From: Chromera velia
Taxonomy: Eukaryota; Sar; Chromeraceae
Direction: 5' to 3'
DNA: 45,538 nt
Assembly (NCBI GenBank): GCA_018398765.1
Contig: JAHBMJ010003922.1
Span: forward strand, 39,955 to 85,492
Positions 32,728-43,628 of the stretch are shown here, in pieces. The notes beneath the pieces are model-generated. The model was given only the letters and a program-made list of their open reading frames with translations. It searched no databases and had not been told where the DNA came from. Made by a program: the position numbers and the translations under genes. The number at the start of each line of letters is the position of its first letter. Position 1 is the stretch's first letter.

Positions 32728-33462
32728 TCAAGCCATCATGATCGATTCCTTTTTCTGTTTTTCTTTTTCTTCGGTCTCCGCTCCCTCCATCAGCACATCA
32801 CTAGGGTGCATGCTTATGATGTTTTCCCCAAGTTGCTGCAGTTCCTTTCCCCTGAATTCAATCTGTCTTGCAACCTTATCGATCTGCGTCTCGGTCCACG
32901 ACCCTCCTTCCCCTGGACGGGGGGGAAATACGAAAAAGAAAAAGAAGGGCGAAAGGACAGATAAACAGACTGGCAAACAGGCTGAAAGGAATAAGAATCA
33001 ATGCATGGAGGAAGGAAGGAAGGAAGGAAGGAAGGAAGGAAGGAATTAATGGAGGAAGATAAGGAGACACAAAGGAATGCGTGAAAGGATCAGAAAGTGG
33101 GAGAGAGACAGGAAGACAGTTGAAACGCTGTCAAAAAAAGACAACTGTGAGCATGAACAGAAAAAGTTGGACGGAAGGAGTGTATTCAATTAAGGACATG
33201 CACTCTCGTTCCCTTTTTTCTTTTAGACTCCATGCATCCCTCACATTCTTCTCATGCATGCATCGACACAGACAGATAGAATGGTGCTCTACAAGATTAG
33301 AGCACACAAGTCCACATGTGGTGGGCAGTGGAGGAAGAGAACTGCTTGAAAGGGGCACGTGTGATAAAGGGGGCTTGCAGGTTGGTAGCACCGTTCCGTA
33401 TCTGGCGTCTCACACACTCACTCACCACTGGATTTTAGCTGCCAGGCGGCATCACCGACTAG
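32728..33462 (-). CDS. Last two exons of an unrecognised gene
   Basis: A 37-base exon, 33462-33426, follows a TTTGTCAG acceptor and ends at a GTGAGTGAG donor; it reads LVGDAAWQLKSS. The next exon, 32912-32728, follows a CCGTCCAG acceptor and keeps phase. It is helical and charged (TETQIDKVARQIEFRGKELQ, QLGENIISMHPSDVL) and ends EKQKKESIMMA, then TGA. The intron between them contains a GGAA microsatellite (33008-33043). Upstream exons were not found, and no family is recognised. The phase agreement across a tiny exon with strong splice sites is the best evidence that it is real. Confidence 0.5.
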
Positions 33463-34180
33463 CTGACAAATACGTAAAGACAAGAGGGGGAACGGAGGAA
33501 GAGAGGACCAGAGAAAACGAAGGGAGAAAGAGAGAAATCATGTTTTCATGGAAGCACTTGGGGAGTAGAGGACCTGGTCATGGCCTCTGTATTTTGGCAT
33601 ATATGTTCGCGCAGATTTATTTTTATTGTGTTCCTTTCTGTGTGTCCTGTGGAAGGAAAATTCGACTGGGGCCGAGATAAGTAGGTCTTGTACGCATGCG
33701 TGGTTGGTGCCTGCACTTCTTTTCTTCTTGCTGGCTCAATCTCATTCTGCAATTTTGCATGTCCTCGTTGCTTTACCTTTTGGGGGGGCAGCCCCCCCGG
33801 GGGCTGAGCAACGCTTTCGATCTTCGCACGTACCCCTTTTTTCAGTATGCTTTCCTTTCCGTTCCTTTTTTCTGGATCGATTTTGGTGAGGCTTTTGTTT
33901 TTGTTTTTTTTTTCATTTATTCATACATCTACTTGTTATTTGACTCTTTGCTTTCCTTTTTTGAGGCGACCTTTCCTATCTTGTGGTTTCGTTCTTCAGT
34001 TAGGGGGGGGGGGAAGAGAAATTGAGGCTGAAATTGGATGTGGGTGGAGAAGGGGGTGAGAATTAAGGGGAAGGAAAGAGACGAGAGAGGGCGGCGGCAA
34101 GTTGCTGGCCCATCCAAGTTGGCATGCTTTCTTGATCTCTTGGCTCGGTCTTGACAGAATGACATGCACCTCCTGTGCTT
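33463..34180. other. Spacer, no gene resolved
   Basis: This probably contains further 5' exons of the minus-strand gene ending at 32728; for example the minus-strand stretch near 33640-33750 reads EVQAPTTHAYKTYLSRPQ. I could not confirm splice sites. It contains C-rich and G-rich homopolymers at 33783-33805 and 34003-34013. Confidence 0.25.
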
Positions 34181-34684
34181 GTACAGTACAATTTTTGGCC
34201 TTTTTTGGTAGAGTCAGATGCACCCGCTGTGCATCTTCTCTGCTGAGATCAGTAGACTTTTCTCTCGAGATAAAAGTCAGGGAATGAGCGAGTCAATTGC
34301 CCTATCCGACTCAAAGCCTGGCCGCTGTCTGGTCAGATTAGTAGAGATGAAAGTACAGTACAATTTTCGGCCTTTTTTGGTAGAGTCAGATGCACCCGCT
34401 CTGCATCTTCTCTGCTGAGATCAGTAGACTTTTCTCTCGAGATGAAAGTCAGGGAATGAGCGAGTCAATTGCCCTATCCGACTCAAAGCCTGGCCGCTGT
34501 CTGGTCGAGATGAAAGTCAGGGAATGAGCGAGTCAATTGCCCTATCCGACTCAAAGCCTGGCCGCTGTCTGTAGAGTCAGATGCACCCGCTGTGCATCTT
34601 CTCTGCTGAGATCAGTAGACTTTTCTCTCGAGATGAAAGTCAGGGAATAAGCGAGTCAATTGCCCTATCCGACTCAAAGCCTGT
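34181..34684. repeat. Mosaic tandem repeat with 172-bp unit and truncated copies
   Basis: Copy 1 starts at 34181 and copy 2 at 34353 (GTACAGTACAATTTT), giving a 172-bp period. Then comes a partial copy (34506-34571) holding only the GAGATGAAAGTCAGGGAATG to GGCCGCTGTCTG part. A further copy (34572-34684) lacks the first 30 bases. Sequence identity between copies is very high, so the array is young. Confidence 0.95.
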
Positions 34685-34964
34685 GCCGTCGGTACATCCG
34701 TGTGTTGCCGTGTGTTCTCTGTCTTGATTCATCCCTTCGTAATGTCCGTCTGTGTGTCTGTCCAGAATGAAAGAGGAAAAGCTTTTGCTTGTTTGTGAGA
34801 GACCTTCAGATGCGCGATAAAAAACAAATTACGAAAGTGAAGTCTGTTCAAGAAGTAAGTGCATCACCGGGTGGACTCTTCTGAAGGTTTTTATTTTTCT
34901 CTCTGCTCAAAAGCCAACCGATTGGGCGACATAAATCCAATCATGCTAACTGACCCATGTCCAG

Positions 34965-35606
34965 TCACAGAGGTGGTAATACACGACGGCCTAAAAAGTG
35001 CGGTCAACAAAAGAGGGGAGGAGTCGAGAGCTGACATAGGAGGAGGTAAGCGTCCCTTTCCCGAATCCTTTCGGAGTCCTGTGCAGGTCACCTCCAATGT
35101 GTCCCTGCCGCAAGGATCTCTCGGTTCTCTCGACTCTCCCTCTCGCTCGTTCACTCGACCTAAAATCACTCGATAGTTCGAATCCGTACTTACGCTTGCA
35201 ATTCGACTGAAGTGAACAGAGAAGAAAGATTGCATGTGTGACAGAGCAGAGCGTTCTGGTATCAACAAGGATGATGCAAGTCTTAGAGTGACTGCATGGG
35301 TCTGTACAGCTTTCGATGCGTACATTGTCCGCAGATTTCGATTTCGGACTCCTGATGATTCCACAAGACCTGGAGGGGGCTGCTGAGGCGTTCTCTGGCT
35401 GCTTGGGTATTCAGAGCTGCTCGGCAGTCGCAATTCGAAAGCTTTCATGCATGCTTGCATGTCTCTTCTCACCCTCCTTTGTGACAGGCTTTGTCTGTCT
35501 GTCCGTGTGTCCGAAGGTGAAAGAAATCAACGTGGCTTGCTTCTTTTCTAGAAAAGAGGGAAAGGAAAGAAAGGGAGCTGTTATTGCCTCAGTCCTCAAG
35601 GAATAG
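34965..35606 (+). CDS. Two exons of an unrecognised gene
   Basis: Exon 34965-35045 follows CATGTCCAG, reads TEVVIHDGLKSAVNKRGEES, RADIGG, and ends at a strong GTAAGCG donor. The next exon starts at 35335 after TTGTCCGCAG and continues in phase: DFDFGLLMIPQDLEGAAEAF, SGCLGIQSC. It stays open to a TAG at 35604-35606, though the last 50 residues are less convincing and another donor may exist. No domain is recognised and no start codon is assigned. Confidence 0.45.
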
Positions 35607-36608
35607 AGAGGAGGCTGGGTGCAAACGAAAAACGAGCTTCCCAAGCAGCGCCATTCAGTCAGCTCGAATGAATGAATGGCCAAAGGGACTTAGGGTTCAC
35701 ACACCGTGCCTAAGAGCCGTAGAGAGCCAAACAGAAGGACTCACAAGTCGCAGACCATCAAGAAGCAGAAGAGAAGCGGTAAAATGACTGTCGCGACTCG
35801 CCTTTCTGTAAGTCTATTTGAGATCGTAGATTAAAACTTCTTCCCCCCTACTCTTTCCCCCCCTGTAATTTTTTTTTTGCCTCATTACGCATCAAGCACT
35901 TGCATTCATTTGGATAATACTGACTGACCTTTCTGTATGTATAAGTTTTAAAGTTGTCGCCGCGCACCAAAGCAGAAGAAAGCCGAAAAGTGACACAAGA
36001 GAAGGGATCGACAAAAGAAAAAATGCACAGGAATTCCGATAAAGCTTTTTTTGATACAAAAAAATCCACTCAACTCGATTAGGACAGCCGAAACCTTTGA
36101 AGGGTCTGAGTTTTATTCTTTCTTTCCCTTTCCCCTTTCCCTCCTCCATGTCAGCCTGCTAGATCGTTTAGATCACTACTGGTGTTGCGGTGTTAAGGGG
36201 AAAGTCTCTCCTGCCGCCCTCTTATTTGTTTTATGACTGCTGTGTTTGTCTTTTTCTGTACTGTCTTTCGAATATGTATCTCTTCGTGGAAGAACATGTT
36301 CGTCCATACGCACTGCTTGCCACATTTCATGAACACGGGGAGCGACTTGGGCCCGATCTCCCTTTTTTGCATTTGTCAAGAAAGCATTATGCGTTGTGGG
36401 GGGGATGACGGTAATTTTCTTCGTTTATTTTGTTCCTTTTCTTTATGTGTTTTTTGTTGAGGCATACGATCGATCTTTTGTTTCCTTATCATTCTTTGTG
36501 ATTCGGTTCTTCATTTAGATTGTCTTTCGATCAACTTTCTCATAGAACACGTTTCTTGAGTGTTTTGGGTCAGGAACCTCGAGGTAGGTCGGACACCCCC
36601 CCCCCCCC
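35607..36608. other. Spacer, no gene recognised
   Basis: Mostly T-rich or A-rich DNA with short unconvincing open frames on both strands. It ends in a run of C of about 16 bases (36593-36608) just before a palindromic element. Confidence 0.4.
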
Positions 36609-36848
36609 AAGGTTTAGAAGTCCGCACTTCTGAACCTTGGGCAAGGGGGGTCAAACCCTCCCGCCGCCAGGTCCAGACATAGGCTTATCGTGGGTCCAGG
36701 AGGAGCCGTCACGGGGCCAGAAGGGGTGGCGGCACCCTGTCTCTTCGACGCACGCAGCCAACTTTGCCTCTGTCGGCCAATAATCGGGTCTGAAGTCTCT
36801 TGTCCATCTTGAAGGTCCACAGGTTTAAAACTGCGGAGTTCTAAACCT
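36609..36848. mobile_element. Candidate 240-bp element with palindromic inverted ends
   Basis: The left end (36609-36638) is itself a near-perfect hairpin, AAGGTTTAGAAGT-CCGC-ACTTCTGAACCTT. The right end (36821-36848) is a related hairpin, AGGTTTAAAACTGCGGAGTT followed by CTAAACCT. The two ends are inverted copies of each other with about five differences. No target duplication is visible. The interior is GC-rich and open on the minus strand without a recognisable product. A MITE-like or foldback element is the simplest reading. Confidence 0.5.
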
Positions 36849-36891
36849 CTAAGCAAACGGACTTTTCCCACATAAATGTTACCACAAAAAG

Positions 36892-36940
36892 CGCTCTGTC
36901 AGATGTCTTCTGACGGTTTTAAAAGATGTCTGACAGAGCG
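36892..36940. repeat. Inverted repeat / hairpin
   Basis: Twelve-base perfect arms CGCTCTGTCAGA and TCTGACAGAGCG are separated by 25 bases, part of which can also pair (GATGTCTT versus AAGATGTC). It may be a small foldback element, a transcript hairpin or a terminator-like structure. Confidence 0.7.
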
Positions 36941-37261
36941 TTTTCTCGGTTTTAACTTTTTTTTCGGGAGTGCACTTTCGGGGCTCTGGAGGAGACGGGT
37001 GTTGCTGGGTCCCCTCGGGTCGGCACGAAGTGGAGCTTGGAGGTTGGTCCAGTGAACACCAGCCGTCTTAGTCTTGTTTCCAACGTCTTCCTGCTTGCTG
37101 CTTCTCCTCCTGTTGAAGCGGGGAAGGGCTGCCAGCCTTATCTAGGTATTAAAGTACTGCTGCCCTCATCGCTCTCCTTACTCTAAGACTTTCCTTGCAG
37201 GTCACAGTTTTGGAAGCCCCGGGGTCAACCCCCAGGTCAGCCTGTCCAGACCCGCTGCTTC

Positions 37262-37600
37262 TTAGGCTTTTGGTTTTTTCCTTGGGACCTTGTGCATGCA
37301 GAATAAGCTAGACAGAAGTGCTTTCTTGACTGCACAAAGCGTGAACGCATGTCCCTCCGTGTTTGCAGGTGTTGGTGGACGGAGACTTGGGAACACCTGC
37401 AGGTCAGTTAAGGAAGTGCGGCTTGCTCTCTCGCTTTGTATCATGATTTGCTTAGCATCCAGCTTCTTTGTTCTGCTAAGAGCTTGACAGAAACGCATAA
37501 GGGAGGTCACTGAGAGAGGGTTGATGGAGAGTCTGCTGGAGCCTCCATTTTTTGACTGCCTCTTCTGAAGCTTTGCAGAGCTCTCAGTCGTGCCAGACAT
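37262..37600 (-). CDS. Small open frame of 112 codons, unrecognised
   Basis: An intact ATG-to-TAA frame starts at 37600 with MSGTTESSAKLQKRQSKNGG. It contains a helical basic stretch (SLMRFCQALSRTKKLDAKQI) and ends in KVPRKKPKA. Composition is plausible for a nuclear or mobile-element protein, but no family is recognised. An internal CTGCAG acceptor-like site could mean the true gene is spliced. Confidence 0.35.
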   Translation of the reverse strand: MSGTTESSAKLQKRQSKNGGSSRLSINPLSVTSLMRFCQALSRTKKLDAKQIMIQSERASRTSLTDLQVFPSLRPPTPANTEGHAFTLCAVKKALLSSLFCMHKVPRKKPKA

Positions 37601-38872
37601 TTTTCCACCCAGACCAATCGCTCAGCTTTCATGCATTTGAACGTCTTCCACTTACTCCATGTGTATCAGTCTTTCAAAGCGGTGCATACTATTCCGACGC
37701 AAGTGCTCTTTATTCGCTCATCCTTTCTCATTTGTGGCACTCCGTACTGGTCTCCCTCTGAACATCTGGATCTACCTACTAGGGTTTGGCACTTATATTG
37801 GGTTACAGGTTTCAACACCCCCTATACATAAGAGTATACCCCCCTATAATGTTACCCTTACTTCAAAAGTGGTCCCAATCGATCAGTCTTATCAGGTTAC
37901 ATCTAAAAATATTGAAAACATCTTCTGTTGACTGAGGTTATATGAGAAGCTAACGAAAAACGATGTGTTCCTTTCACTTTGTAGCCAAACCCCTTGTAAC
38001 CTTGTAACCTGTAACCTAAAATGACCCTCTTCAAAAGTGATGTAACCTTCGTCTACATGCATTTTAAAGTGTTTTTGAAGTGATTTGAAGAGTTTTTGGA
38101 AGTTGACTTTTTGGTCGGTTACGGACCTCAAGACCGCCTGTAATCTTGTAACCTGTAACCTTGCAAAGGGACATATATAATAAGAGGTGTAACCTCATGT
38201 GACCATATAAGCTATACAGTAAAAGTGATTGATTTCGAAGTAACTCAACATACGAGACCTCCAGCTTGTGTGAAAAGCTCGCCCAAATGTTTTTTGGTTC
38301 ATTTTTTATGTCATTTTTGCACTTGTAACCCTATATGAGCCCAAGAGTGCCCCCCCCTAGTCTACCTACAGACCTGTCCTTCTTTTTCACAATTTCTCAT
38401 TGACATACGCAGAATGATTTGCAAGCTTTTACGCCGTGTAGTGTGAGTTCTTTGTGAATAGAATTATGTTGTCTCTGTGCTCTGTTCTTCGGAATCCTCT
38501 CCGACCCCTGCTGACCGTCTCCTGTCCAGTCTGACCAGCCTAGCTGTGAAACCCTCCTTCCTGCACGGTTTCCCTTGCAGAAGAAGCAATTCTTTATACT
38601 TGATTGGCGGTGCTAAACGTTACTGTTGAGCATATCTATAAGTGTTGTGCCTGTGTATTTCTTTGCAGGTAACATTCACTAACTTCCACGTGCCGCGGTG
38701 ATCGTAATTTTTCCTACCATGCACCTTAGCTAATCAACCAGTCTTTTGAGCACATTTGAGTAGATTCGCACAGAAGTAACGATTTTAAATGCTCTAAAAA
38801 ACTTTAAATTGCTTTAAATAACCTAGTTTTACTTTATAATGAAGTTAGAATATAGTAAATTTAAAAGTTACT
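37600..38872. other. Spacer with a TGTAACC-rich patch
   Basis: Between about 37900 and 38340 the word TGTAACC (or close variants) recurs at least eight times, often with a spacing of 7-9 bases, for example at 37993-38020 and 38138-38165. The rest is T-rich. A good acceptor-like TTTCTTTGCAG lies at about 38660 with only a short frame after it. Confidence 0.5.
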
Positions 38873-40072
38873 TTAAATTCCACTAAGTCCTACTTTGGAG
38901 TCCACTCTGTTATATGCATGGTAGGAATTGTTGTCCTCAAGGCAACAGACACAAAGCCTGTAGCTAGGCCTGCAGAGACTAGTACGGACGGTGATACGGC
39001 TCAGTAAACTTCTGTATGATGACCGCTGCCTGTCTAGATGTCTTAAAGAGCTGTCTGCCTTCTTGCTCTCTTCAAATTTTCTCCTGTGTCTCTTGCCTTT
39101 CTCCGGTGTCCTGCTTTTCCTTCTTTAGTAACAAGTAAGCCACCAGAAGACAAAGCTAGCTCATTGACAGAAAGAAACAAACTGAAAAAAAAAGCATCAC
39201 ACTTAATTTGCAGACTGTGGATATTTGTAAAATGTGTAGCTGAGCAAAGATGAATCCCTGAATGATATGAAAGGCATTTCCATGCACTCACCTCTTGAGG
39301 GGCGGCCAGGAAACCACTTTCAATTGCTTGTGGAGGAATTTGATGCCTCTGCCTGCCAGAAGCAGCTGCGATCTGCAGATACCATCCATATAAGCAAGGA
39401 AAAACAGAGAGAGAAGAAGGAGATACATAAATTTACATGCATCTATGCATGCTGCACAAGAATGCAGTTCAGAATTTTAAACAGCCTGACAATATCTGAA
39501 AACGGAAGCTAAGTAAAAGGATGCACAAGGCAGACATTTGTCTGAAAATGAAGGAATCACAGACATGGAAAAGGAAGCCATCAGATTGATAAAAGCGTTC
39601 GTTCATTCATCGATACTCTCATCAACCCCTCCTGGCCGGATACCCTTTTGACCTCATGGGGGACAGGAGCTGGCACTTCTTCTGCTGGCTCAACTCTCTG
39701 CGCAGCCTCGTGCACGGGGTTCATCCCCTCGTCCGAGGTCCTTGGCAGTCTTCTGGTGGCAGTCCGTCTTTCAGATAAAAAGCACCTGCACCTCCCAGAG
39801 CTGTAGCCAGAAGAAGGGGTAGGGGAAGAAAGGGGTAACATTATGAGTTCATGGTGAAAATGGACTTGCATTCGACTTTCTTCGGACTCTCTGCATGAAC
39901 GATCGAAGGTATACACAGCAGCCTTTTTTTTGGACTCTCTGCATGATCGATCGAAGGTACACACAGCAGCCCTTTCTTCGGACTCTCTGCATGATCGATC
40001 GAAGGTACACACAGCAGCCCTTTCTTTGGACTCTCTGTATGATCGATCGAAGGTACACACAGCAGCCCACAC
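38873..40072 (-). CDS. Small spliced gene reading through a 48-bp minisatellite
   Basis: The first open block (40072 to about 39640) has no ATG. It reads four 16-residue repeats (AVCTFDRSCRESEER type), then RTATRRLPRTSDEGMNPVHE and an acidic-basic stretch. A clear internal exon at 39375-39291 has ATCTGCAG before it and GTGAGT after it, and reads SQLLLAGRGIKFLHKQLKVV, SWPPLK. It joins in phase to a basic last exon (RKSRTPEKGKRHRRKFEESK) that stays open to TAA at 38873. The join from the first block to the middle exon is not settled, and 5' sequence may begin near 40450 (FRRPKRSFPLMGH with a GTAAGT donor). No family is recognised. Confidence 0.4.
39881..40072. repeat. 48-bp tandem repeat, four copies
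   Basis: GGACTCTCTG recurs at 39884, 39932, 39980 and 40028, an exact 48-bp period. Each unit contains GATCGATCGAAGGTA and CACACAGCAGCC. The period equals 16 codons, so open frames on both strands pass through it unbroken. Confidence 0.95.
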
Positions 40073-40479
40073 AGTGAGTGTTATTCATTCATCCGTCGCT
40101 CCGTCCATCCATTTATCCATCCGTCCTAGCATCCGTCCATTACTCAGTCCGTCACCCACTCTGGGGAACAGAGAAAAAGAGGGAAACAAATCGAAGAGCA
40201 AATGGAAAAAGGGAGACACAGTTGATTCGTGGCGCTGATTGTTGAATACAGAGCTGCCTGTCAGCCTTGATGTATACTTGGCAGCTGCAGAAACTGTTAC
40301 TACAAGGAGACCAGCGGTAAACTTGAAAACTGAAGCCTTTGTATTTGAAGGTAACTTACGTGCTTGCCTTACAAGCTCTCTTCCGGGGATTATACAGGAA
40401 CTCGTATGCCCCATCAGGGGAAAAGAACGTTTGGGTCTTCTGAAGGTGTTGTTCCGTTGCACTTTAGACTCTTAGAAAT

Positions 40480-40790
40480 ATACAGAAGAAATCGCTAATG
40501 GTCTTAGTTTAAAAGTAAAGAAATTATTAAATTAGTTTAGTAAATATAGATGAATTAAATTATTGATCAACTAGTAAAAATAAAGACAGTACTTAGTCTA
40601 AAAGAAAGATAAAAAAAATAATTAAAGAAAATAGATTTATTTAGAAAGATTTAGTGAATAATTGTTTTTGGAAATAAAGAAGAAGTGAGATAAGAAAAAG
40701 AAATGAATTAAATACATTGATTATAATAATAAAGAAATAAATAAATATAGAATTGCAGGAACGGGATCCAAACAAGTTCAAGCTCAATTG
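40480..40790. other. AT-rich spacer
   Basis: Strongly A-rich on the plus strand (AAATTAAAT and AATAAA-type words) with no coding potential. It separates the small minus-strand gene from the 18-bp minisatellite and retroelement. Confidence 0.6.
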
Positions 40791-40896
40791 GAGCACACCT
40801 AGGAACATGCTAGATACAGTAAGTGTTGCAGGCAAAATCACAACTTGAGACCACTTGGAAAGATGATCAAGGCCGCTGAATCAGGCGTTAGACATA

Positions 40897-41010
40897 TCCA
40901 GAAAATTGGACGCGTCTGGAAAATCGGACGTGTCTGGAAAATCGGACGTGTCCGGAAAATCGGACGCGTCCGGAAAATCAGACGGGTCCAGAAAATCGGA
41001 CGGACATATC
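40897..41010. repeat. 18-bp tandem repeat, about six copies
   Basis: The unit GAAAATCGGACGTGTCCG begins at 40901 and repeats with few changes (CGCGTC, GTGTCT and GGGTCC variants). GACATATC flanks the array on both sides. As 18 is a multiple of three, an open frame reads KIGRVW repeats through it. Confidence 0.95.
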
Positions 41011-41199
41011 TAACAGAAAAATCTGAAAAATCAGATTGAAACGAAAAAACAAAATTGACGTGCGATTTGGAAATAGAGATTTCAAGCTCATCGAAGGAGG
41101 CGGCTCTGAACTAAAAAAGATTCTCTCTGAACTGAACTTCTGACTTGAAAGAATCTGAACCCGGTCTAAAATCGAACTCAGTCTTGAACCTTCTTACAC

Positions 41200-41747
41200 A
41201 AACAACTTCAATCAATTGGCTCTCTGTGAGTGTTCATTCTAGGCTCTTTGGCGCCCCGTTCTCTTCTAGCTTTACCTGGCTGCCTGGCTCAGACACGAAG
41301 TCCGACTAGCGCAGTTCAACGTGCGCAAATCGCTGCATATGTTGTGCTGTGAGCACGGTGGTTGGAAAGTACTGGAGCCAATCCGTCAGCCCCCCCCTTC
41401 TGGACATCTCTGCAAAAAAAGCCCTCTCTGTGAGGGGCGTGCCTGGGGCTGAGACGTCGGGCTGTACATGTGGCGGCGCAAGAGGTGCTGCCGGGGCGTG
41501 AGCGCGTATAGTATAGGTATCGGGACCGGCTCGGAGACGGCTTACCACCAGGCCACGAGCGCGCGCGATCAAATCGATTTTAGTGAAGGCTGCTATGGGA
41601 CGAAGCCAAATAAATGCAGTTAATGGTTCGAGCAGCCTGGTGCATGAAGTGATCAACAGACTGTTTGACTGGCTAGATTGAACACTGACGCTTCTAGGTC
41701 AGACATACCTTCAAACCACCATATAGCATTGTACTGTTCATCTTACA
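41200..41747 (+). mobile_element. Probable 3' part of the 5' LTR of a Ty3/Gypsy element
   Basis: The sequence immediately upstream of the primer-binding site ends in TTACA, fitting an LTR terminus in CA. The LTR start cannot be placed because the 3' LTR lies outside the window. The 41306-41656 stretch is open on the minus strand, probably by chance in GC-rich LTR or leader sequence. Confidence 0.4.
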
Positions 41748-41749
41748 GT

Positions 41750-41762
41750 TGGTAGTAGAGCC
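41750..41762 (+). other. Putative primer-binding site, initiator-tRNA-Met type
   Basis: TGGTAGTAGAGCC resembles the TGGTATCAGAGC / TGGTAGCAGAGC consensus complementary to the 3' end of initiator tRNA-Met used by many LTR retroelements. It sits two bases after the probable LTR end and about 50 bases before the gag frame. Confidence 0.5.
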
Positions 41763-41799
41763 TCTTTCCAGCCTCAGATAAGGGTGGAGAGAAAAGTTT

Positions 41800-43628
41800 C
41801 CAAGTGTCGCTTCAGACTGAGAATTGCTCTTCCTTCCTTCGGCTCGATACACTGATAGAAGGTGCGCAGAATGTTGGGGCTCCGGGCATTCCAAAAGTGT
41901 TTGAGGCCCTTAAAACATTATCCAATTCGATGCGTATCATTCAGAAAACGCAGGCCTTGCAGGGTCAACAATTAACTTTGGAGGGACAGGTTTTGGAGAC
42001 ACAAGGACAGGCTATTCAAGCTGTCTAATCAGGCCTTTCTCTATCGTTCCAAGTTTCCCCTCCGATCCTTCAGAGCTCGTCTGCTGGTGCGAGCACTGAC
42101 ACTGGTCCCAGTCACTGTGCGAGCAAGGTTGTGGAGCTTCCCGCCAAGCTGATGTTCTCTAGCAAGAGGGAGGAGCTTCAAAGATGGCTGAAGGACGTAG
42201 AAGACTTCTTTGAGCTGAATGAGGTGAAGGAATTGAAGAAAATGAAGATGGTGAAAGGCCAGCTACCGGCCTATTTGAAGGAATGGTATGAAAAGTTCAA
42301 GGAGGAGCATGGAGTGTTCTCGAACTGGGAGTCGCTGAAGACTGAACTCACGGAGAGACTGAAGGTGACCATAGAGAGGAGTATTGCTCAGGCAAAGCTT
42401 CAGGCACTTCGCTGCACTGAAGCCTTAGGAGTGGAGAAGTATAACGAGGCCTTCTCTCAGTTGGTGGGCCAGCTTCCCCACCTATAGGAGGAAGACGTTG
42501 TCGAGGACTACATCAAGGGACTGCCGAACTCCATCGCCCTCAACGTTGCGAAGGCGAAGACACACACGTTGTTAGAGACACAGAAGGAGGCAGCCAAGAT
42601 CGAAGCTTTCCTCTCCTCCCGAGCGAAAGGTGGCGGACAGCGAGATTTCCGTCTGCGCGTTCCCGAGAGTGGAGGGGTGAGCGGTCAACGTAACCAGCCG
42701 CTTGTCTCTGAGGAAGGGCCCGTCCCCATAGATTTGTGTGGGGTCCGTTCGCTCCCACCACCACTCATGCCGGACAAGAGAACCCGTTGTATCCGGGAAG
42801 GATGGTGCTTCCGTTGCCGCCTGTCTGGTCATAGTGCTAACAGATGCCCAGGGCCACAGGGCTGGACAAATTATGGCAACTCCCATGCAGACTCGTAGAG
42901 ATGGGGGCAAGGAGGAGAAAGGCAGTGGGCACGTGGTGGTAATCCCCAGCAGGGTTCCTCCTTCCAGGCGTAGTGGAGGGGGGGACACAGAGACTCGGGC
43001 CCTCGGGGCAGAGGGCGTAGTGGTCGTGGAAAGCGTGGAAGTGGCCATGACGGTAGACGATCTGGAGTCCGGACGATCTACGGGGGCTATGAAGAGGGAG
43101 AAGTGCCCCCGACACGTGGTCAGTGTGGTCAGTACACAGAAATATATGGGGATCCCCAAGAGTTTGATATTCCCATCGAACACATAAACACGTGTGACAC
43201 AGAGTTGAATTCCACTCTCGATTTGTTCTCTGATTTGGACTTTCATCCAGGGTTGTTTGTATACTCTAGCCGAGTGGCGGGTGTGCTTGTCAGAGTTTTG
43301 GTTGACTCCGGAGCGGATGATATTTATCTAGATCGCAGATTTGCCCGTGCCCACCGTATCTATGTATGCAGATTGAGACGATCAACTCCGGTACATGGGG
43401 CGCTGAAAGTTTCGAAGAAGGCGATCAAAACGCGAACGGTTCGGGAGTGTGCGCCCTCTGTGCCAGTCAGCATCCAAGTGTACCAAGAGACAGTAGGTGC
43501 CATGCTGGCCGACCTGGGGGAATATGATTTAATTTTGGGAACAAAGTGGGGACATGAGTATGAGCCAGAGTTACAGTGGTCATCTCAAAGTCTACGTTTT
43601 TGGTTCAAGGGGAAATTGATTTACTGGG
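41800..43628 (+). pseudogene. gag-pro: Ty3/Gypsy gag and protease region with in-frame stops
   Basis: A single reading frame runs from about 41760 to 43639 and is broken only by stops at 42026 (TAA), 42485, 42896 and 42971 (TAG). The first part is a helical, glutamine-rich capsid-like region. Then follow a capsid core with ELQRWLKDVEDFFELNEV and YIKGLPNSIAL, a CCHC zinc knuckle CFRCRLSGHSANRC (near 42810), and an RG-rich basic stretch. The aspartic protease has the active-site motif VDSGADD near 43304. No ATG was found at the start. The order and motifs are those of Ty3/Gypsy elements. The stops indicate a dead copy decayed mainly by substitution. Confidence 0.8.

Noticed and set aside
34181-34684. 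CRISPR-like array
   Set aside because: The units are long, contiguous tandem copies without unique spacers, in a eukaryotic context.
35180-35260. Possible tRNA gene (GTTCGAATCC resembles a B box)
   Set aside because: No matching A box or acceptor stem could be found upstream at tRNA distance.
41306-41656. Minus-strand frame of 116 codons upstream of gag
   Set aside because: It is GC-rich with no recognisable motif and lies in probable LTR or leader sequence, so it is likely a chance frame.
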